Part shown: positions 62,423 through 64,000 of the stretch, piece by piece
Layout: each line of letters starts with the position of its first letter
Position numbering within the stretch: position 1 is the stretch's first letter
Source: Cucumis sativus
Taxonomy: Eukaryota; Streptophyta; Magnoliopsida; Cucurbitales; Cucurbitaceae
Length of the DNA: 64,000 bases
Reading direction: 5' to 3'
Assembly (NCBI RefSeq): GCF_000004075.3
Contig: NC_026661.2
Location: forward strand, 16,768,307-16,832,306
The notes under the pieces: model-generated
Told to the model about the DNA's origin: nothing
Database searches by the model: none
The model's input: only the letters and a program-made list of their open reading frames with translations
Program-made: the position numbers and the translations under genes

Positions 62423-63680
62423 AAGTACTCTAAGTAAAAAAAATCATAAATCAAAATGGTCTAATTAGAATATTGGTTTTAAATTATAAAAAATATCCCT
62501 TTAATTTACCTCTAAAGCTCTTCAAATTTTCATTTTAAAAATATTTAGATTTTAGATTTTTTTGTATGAAAATGGTTAAAATTTTATTTTAAAAATACTC
62601 TTGGACCTAAAAAGAAAAGAAAAAAACTACCGCTAAAATTAGTATATGAACTGAAATCGTTAACATATGATACTTTTTAAAAAGGACCATTTTAGTAGAT
62701 TCATTTTTATTACTTTTTAAAAGTTTGAGAACCAAAATTAACCAAAGTTAAAAGTTTAAGGACTAAAATGAACTAAAGTTGAAAGTACAGAGACTAAGAT
62801 GAATATTTCAAAGGTATAAGTATCAAAATGAACAAAAACAACCCAAACATAGTAAATAACTTAATATTTAAAAATATTAATTGAAGGGGTTTAGCAAAGG
62901 AGGCCAGTGGCCTTTAGGAAGAAGCTTTTCGAAGCAAGCCAATGGCCTTAGGAGCATTTAGACCCTTTTAAGACTTTGGATTTTGATGCATTGGTCTGTT
63001 TATTGTACTGCTTGATGAATTATAGTGTTCATCCGTTTTGGTGTGGGAGGAATTTTGAGAGCAAAGTTTATGTTTATTACATTATTTTGTGTGCTTTTAT
63101 TATTGGAAGTGATATTGATGCATTCGAGTTGTACTGATCCAAATTTCTCATATGCCATTCTTTAAATTCAATACTAAGCAAAAAAAATTTGATGCAAATA
63201 CGTATAATGTATTATTTGTTTATGTATTTGGTTGTACACGGGAATACAATAAAAAAAATTGAACAAAAAAATATTTTATATTTAATTTATGAAACTAAAT
63301 TTGACAATCTTATAGAATGGTAATAAATTGATTAATTAAAGAATTGGCCTTATCAATACAGAGCAGCACGATGCAAAGGACATTATATGCACGATCATGA
63401 ACACAAGAAGCACAAAAATGTGCAATATTGGCAGCCCCGCAGGCTAAGGAAGCAGTTAAATGGGCATTAGCAACGACAGAGGTTCTTCAAGTAGCGGTAA
63501 AAAAGTTGGGAGTATTTTCCATGAGAACCTGCAAGGTCAAAATCTCAAACTACTACAAATTCTATGTGATACAACAAGTTTATAGAAGAAAGCATTGCAT
63601 GTGGGTATGAGTTTAGTTCTTTTTATATATATATGGGGGATTGCCAGCATTGTTATGAAGGACTGTGTTGAGTTGCTTCC
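62423..63680. other. intergenic DNA upstream of PPR gene, no gene seen
   Basis: The promoter side of the PPR gene is followed by AT-rich sequence. Bases 62640-62830 hold repeated ggactaaaatgaactaaagt-type phrases, like the MITE-like group elsewhere. A 60-codon frame at 63428 starts with TTG and has no clear family. A short AT run lies near 63626. Confidence 0.45.
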
Positions 63681-63960
63681 TATAGGTGTTTGATGTACAG
63701 AATGTTGGTCCAAGGGATATTCATGCGGTGATCGAGGAGTTCCTCCTCTACTTGCCTTTCAGAGGGTGGTCGTTTCTTGTGGTTAGCTATGCGATATTTG
63801 AGGGGAATGAACAATAGAGTGTTTGGAGGTTGGGATAGGGATGAATTATTTTTCTAATTATACTCTTGGTAACATATTACTTAGTTGGAATCCCTTCGTG
63901 TGTAGAAGATGTGTTTTGATGGACTTTTTTTACATACCTTTATATTTTTTTCATTTTTTT
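63681..63960 (+). mobile_element. LINE 3' end fragment at window edge
   Basis: The plus strand decodes to VFDVQNVGPRDIHAVIEEFL then LYLPFRG, VVSYAIFEGNEQ and, in another frame, NILLSWNPFV-like residues. This matches the tail after the reverse-transcriptase zinc-binding domain (compare the element at 22987-24234, whose minus strand has EEFLLHPPFK-like and CAIIWDIWGERN-like text). Stops and frame shifts show it is dead. It runs toward the right edge. Confidence 0.7.
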
Positions 63961-64000
63961 TCTCAACAAAAGTTGCTGATCCTATATATTAAAAGCAATT

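Noticed and set aside
63428..63610. 60-codon frame near the right edge
   Set aside because: It starts at TTG, has no recognisable domain and lies in repeat-rich DNA next to LINE debris.

Overview
The window is a stretch of nuclear chromosome from a dicot plant. The genes contain introns with GT..AG borders, the intergenic DNA is AT-rich, and the repeats are plant LINE, Copia-type LTR and small terminal-inverted-repeat elements. Gene content and repeat style suggest a cucurbit-like eurosid, but that is an inference and not a proven identification. I joined exons by hand, using reading-frame continuity, GT/AG borders and knowledge of each protein family.

Layout from left to right. (1) 1-6602, plus: a PARN-like poly(A) ribonuclease whose first exon(s) lie outside the window. 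(2) 7766-8101, minus: a small doubtful gene. (3) 10407-18023, plus: a nine-exon lipoxygenase with every iron ligand present but a changed stereospecificity-site residue. (4) 18813-26498, minus: a nine-exon plastid-type FAD-dependent oxidoreductase whose introns hold several LINE insertions. (5) 28200-28694, plus: a single-exon ferredoxin-like protein resembling the ferredoxin of plant mitochondrial complex I, with a degenerate cysteine set. (6) 34824-39459, plus: the GPN-loop GTPase GPN3, with a Copia-type LTR and primer binding site in an intron. (7) 40579-44719, minus: a U-box/ARM E3 ubiquitin ligase, with a probable 5' UTR exon near 46.7-47.0 kb. (8) 51651-55267, plus: a DUF1771-Smr protein whose N-terminal half is an internal tandem duplication. 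(9) 57249-58491, minus: a broken partial copy of gene 7. (10) 60470-62287, minus: an intronless P-class PPR protein of fertility-restorer-like type.

The genes do not form an operon or an evident cluster. They are unrelated housekeeping, RNA-processing, organelle and signalling genes. The most informative non-genic structure is the segmental duplication of 42.4-45.1 kb to 57.2-59.2 kb. Because source and copy are both in the window, two later insertions in the copy (a 77-bp LINE-tail fragment and a 354-bp solo LTR) can be read against their empty sites. A 5'-truncated LINE in the oxidoreductase gene is likewise framed by a 14-bp target-site duplication. I found no tRNA, rRNA, CRISPR or bacterial-type feature, and nothing I would call a wholly new biological system. 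The strongest leads are the duplicated Smr protein, the divergent lipoxygenase, the ferredoxin-like protein with missing cluster ligands, and the duplication/insertion record.
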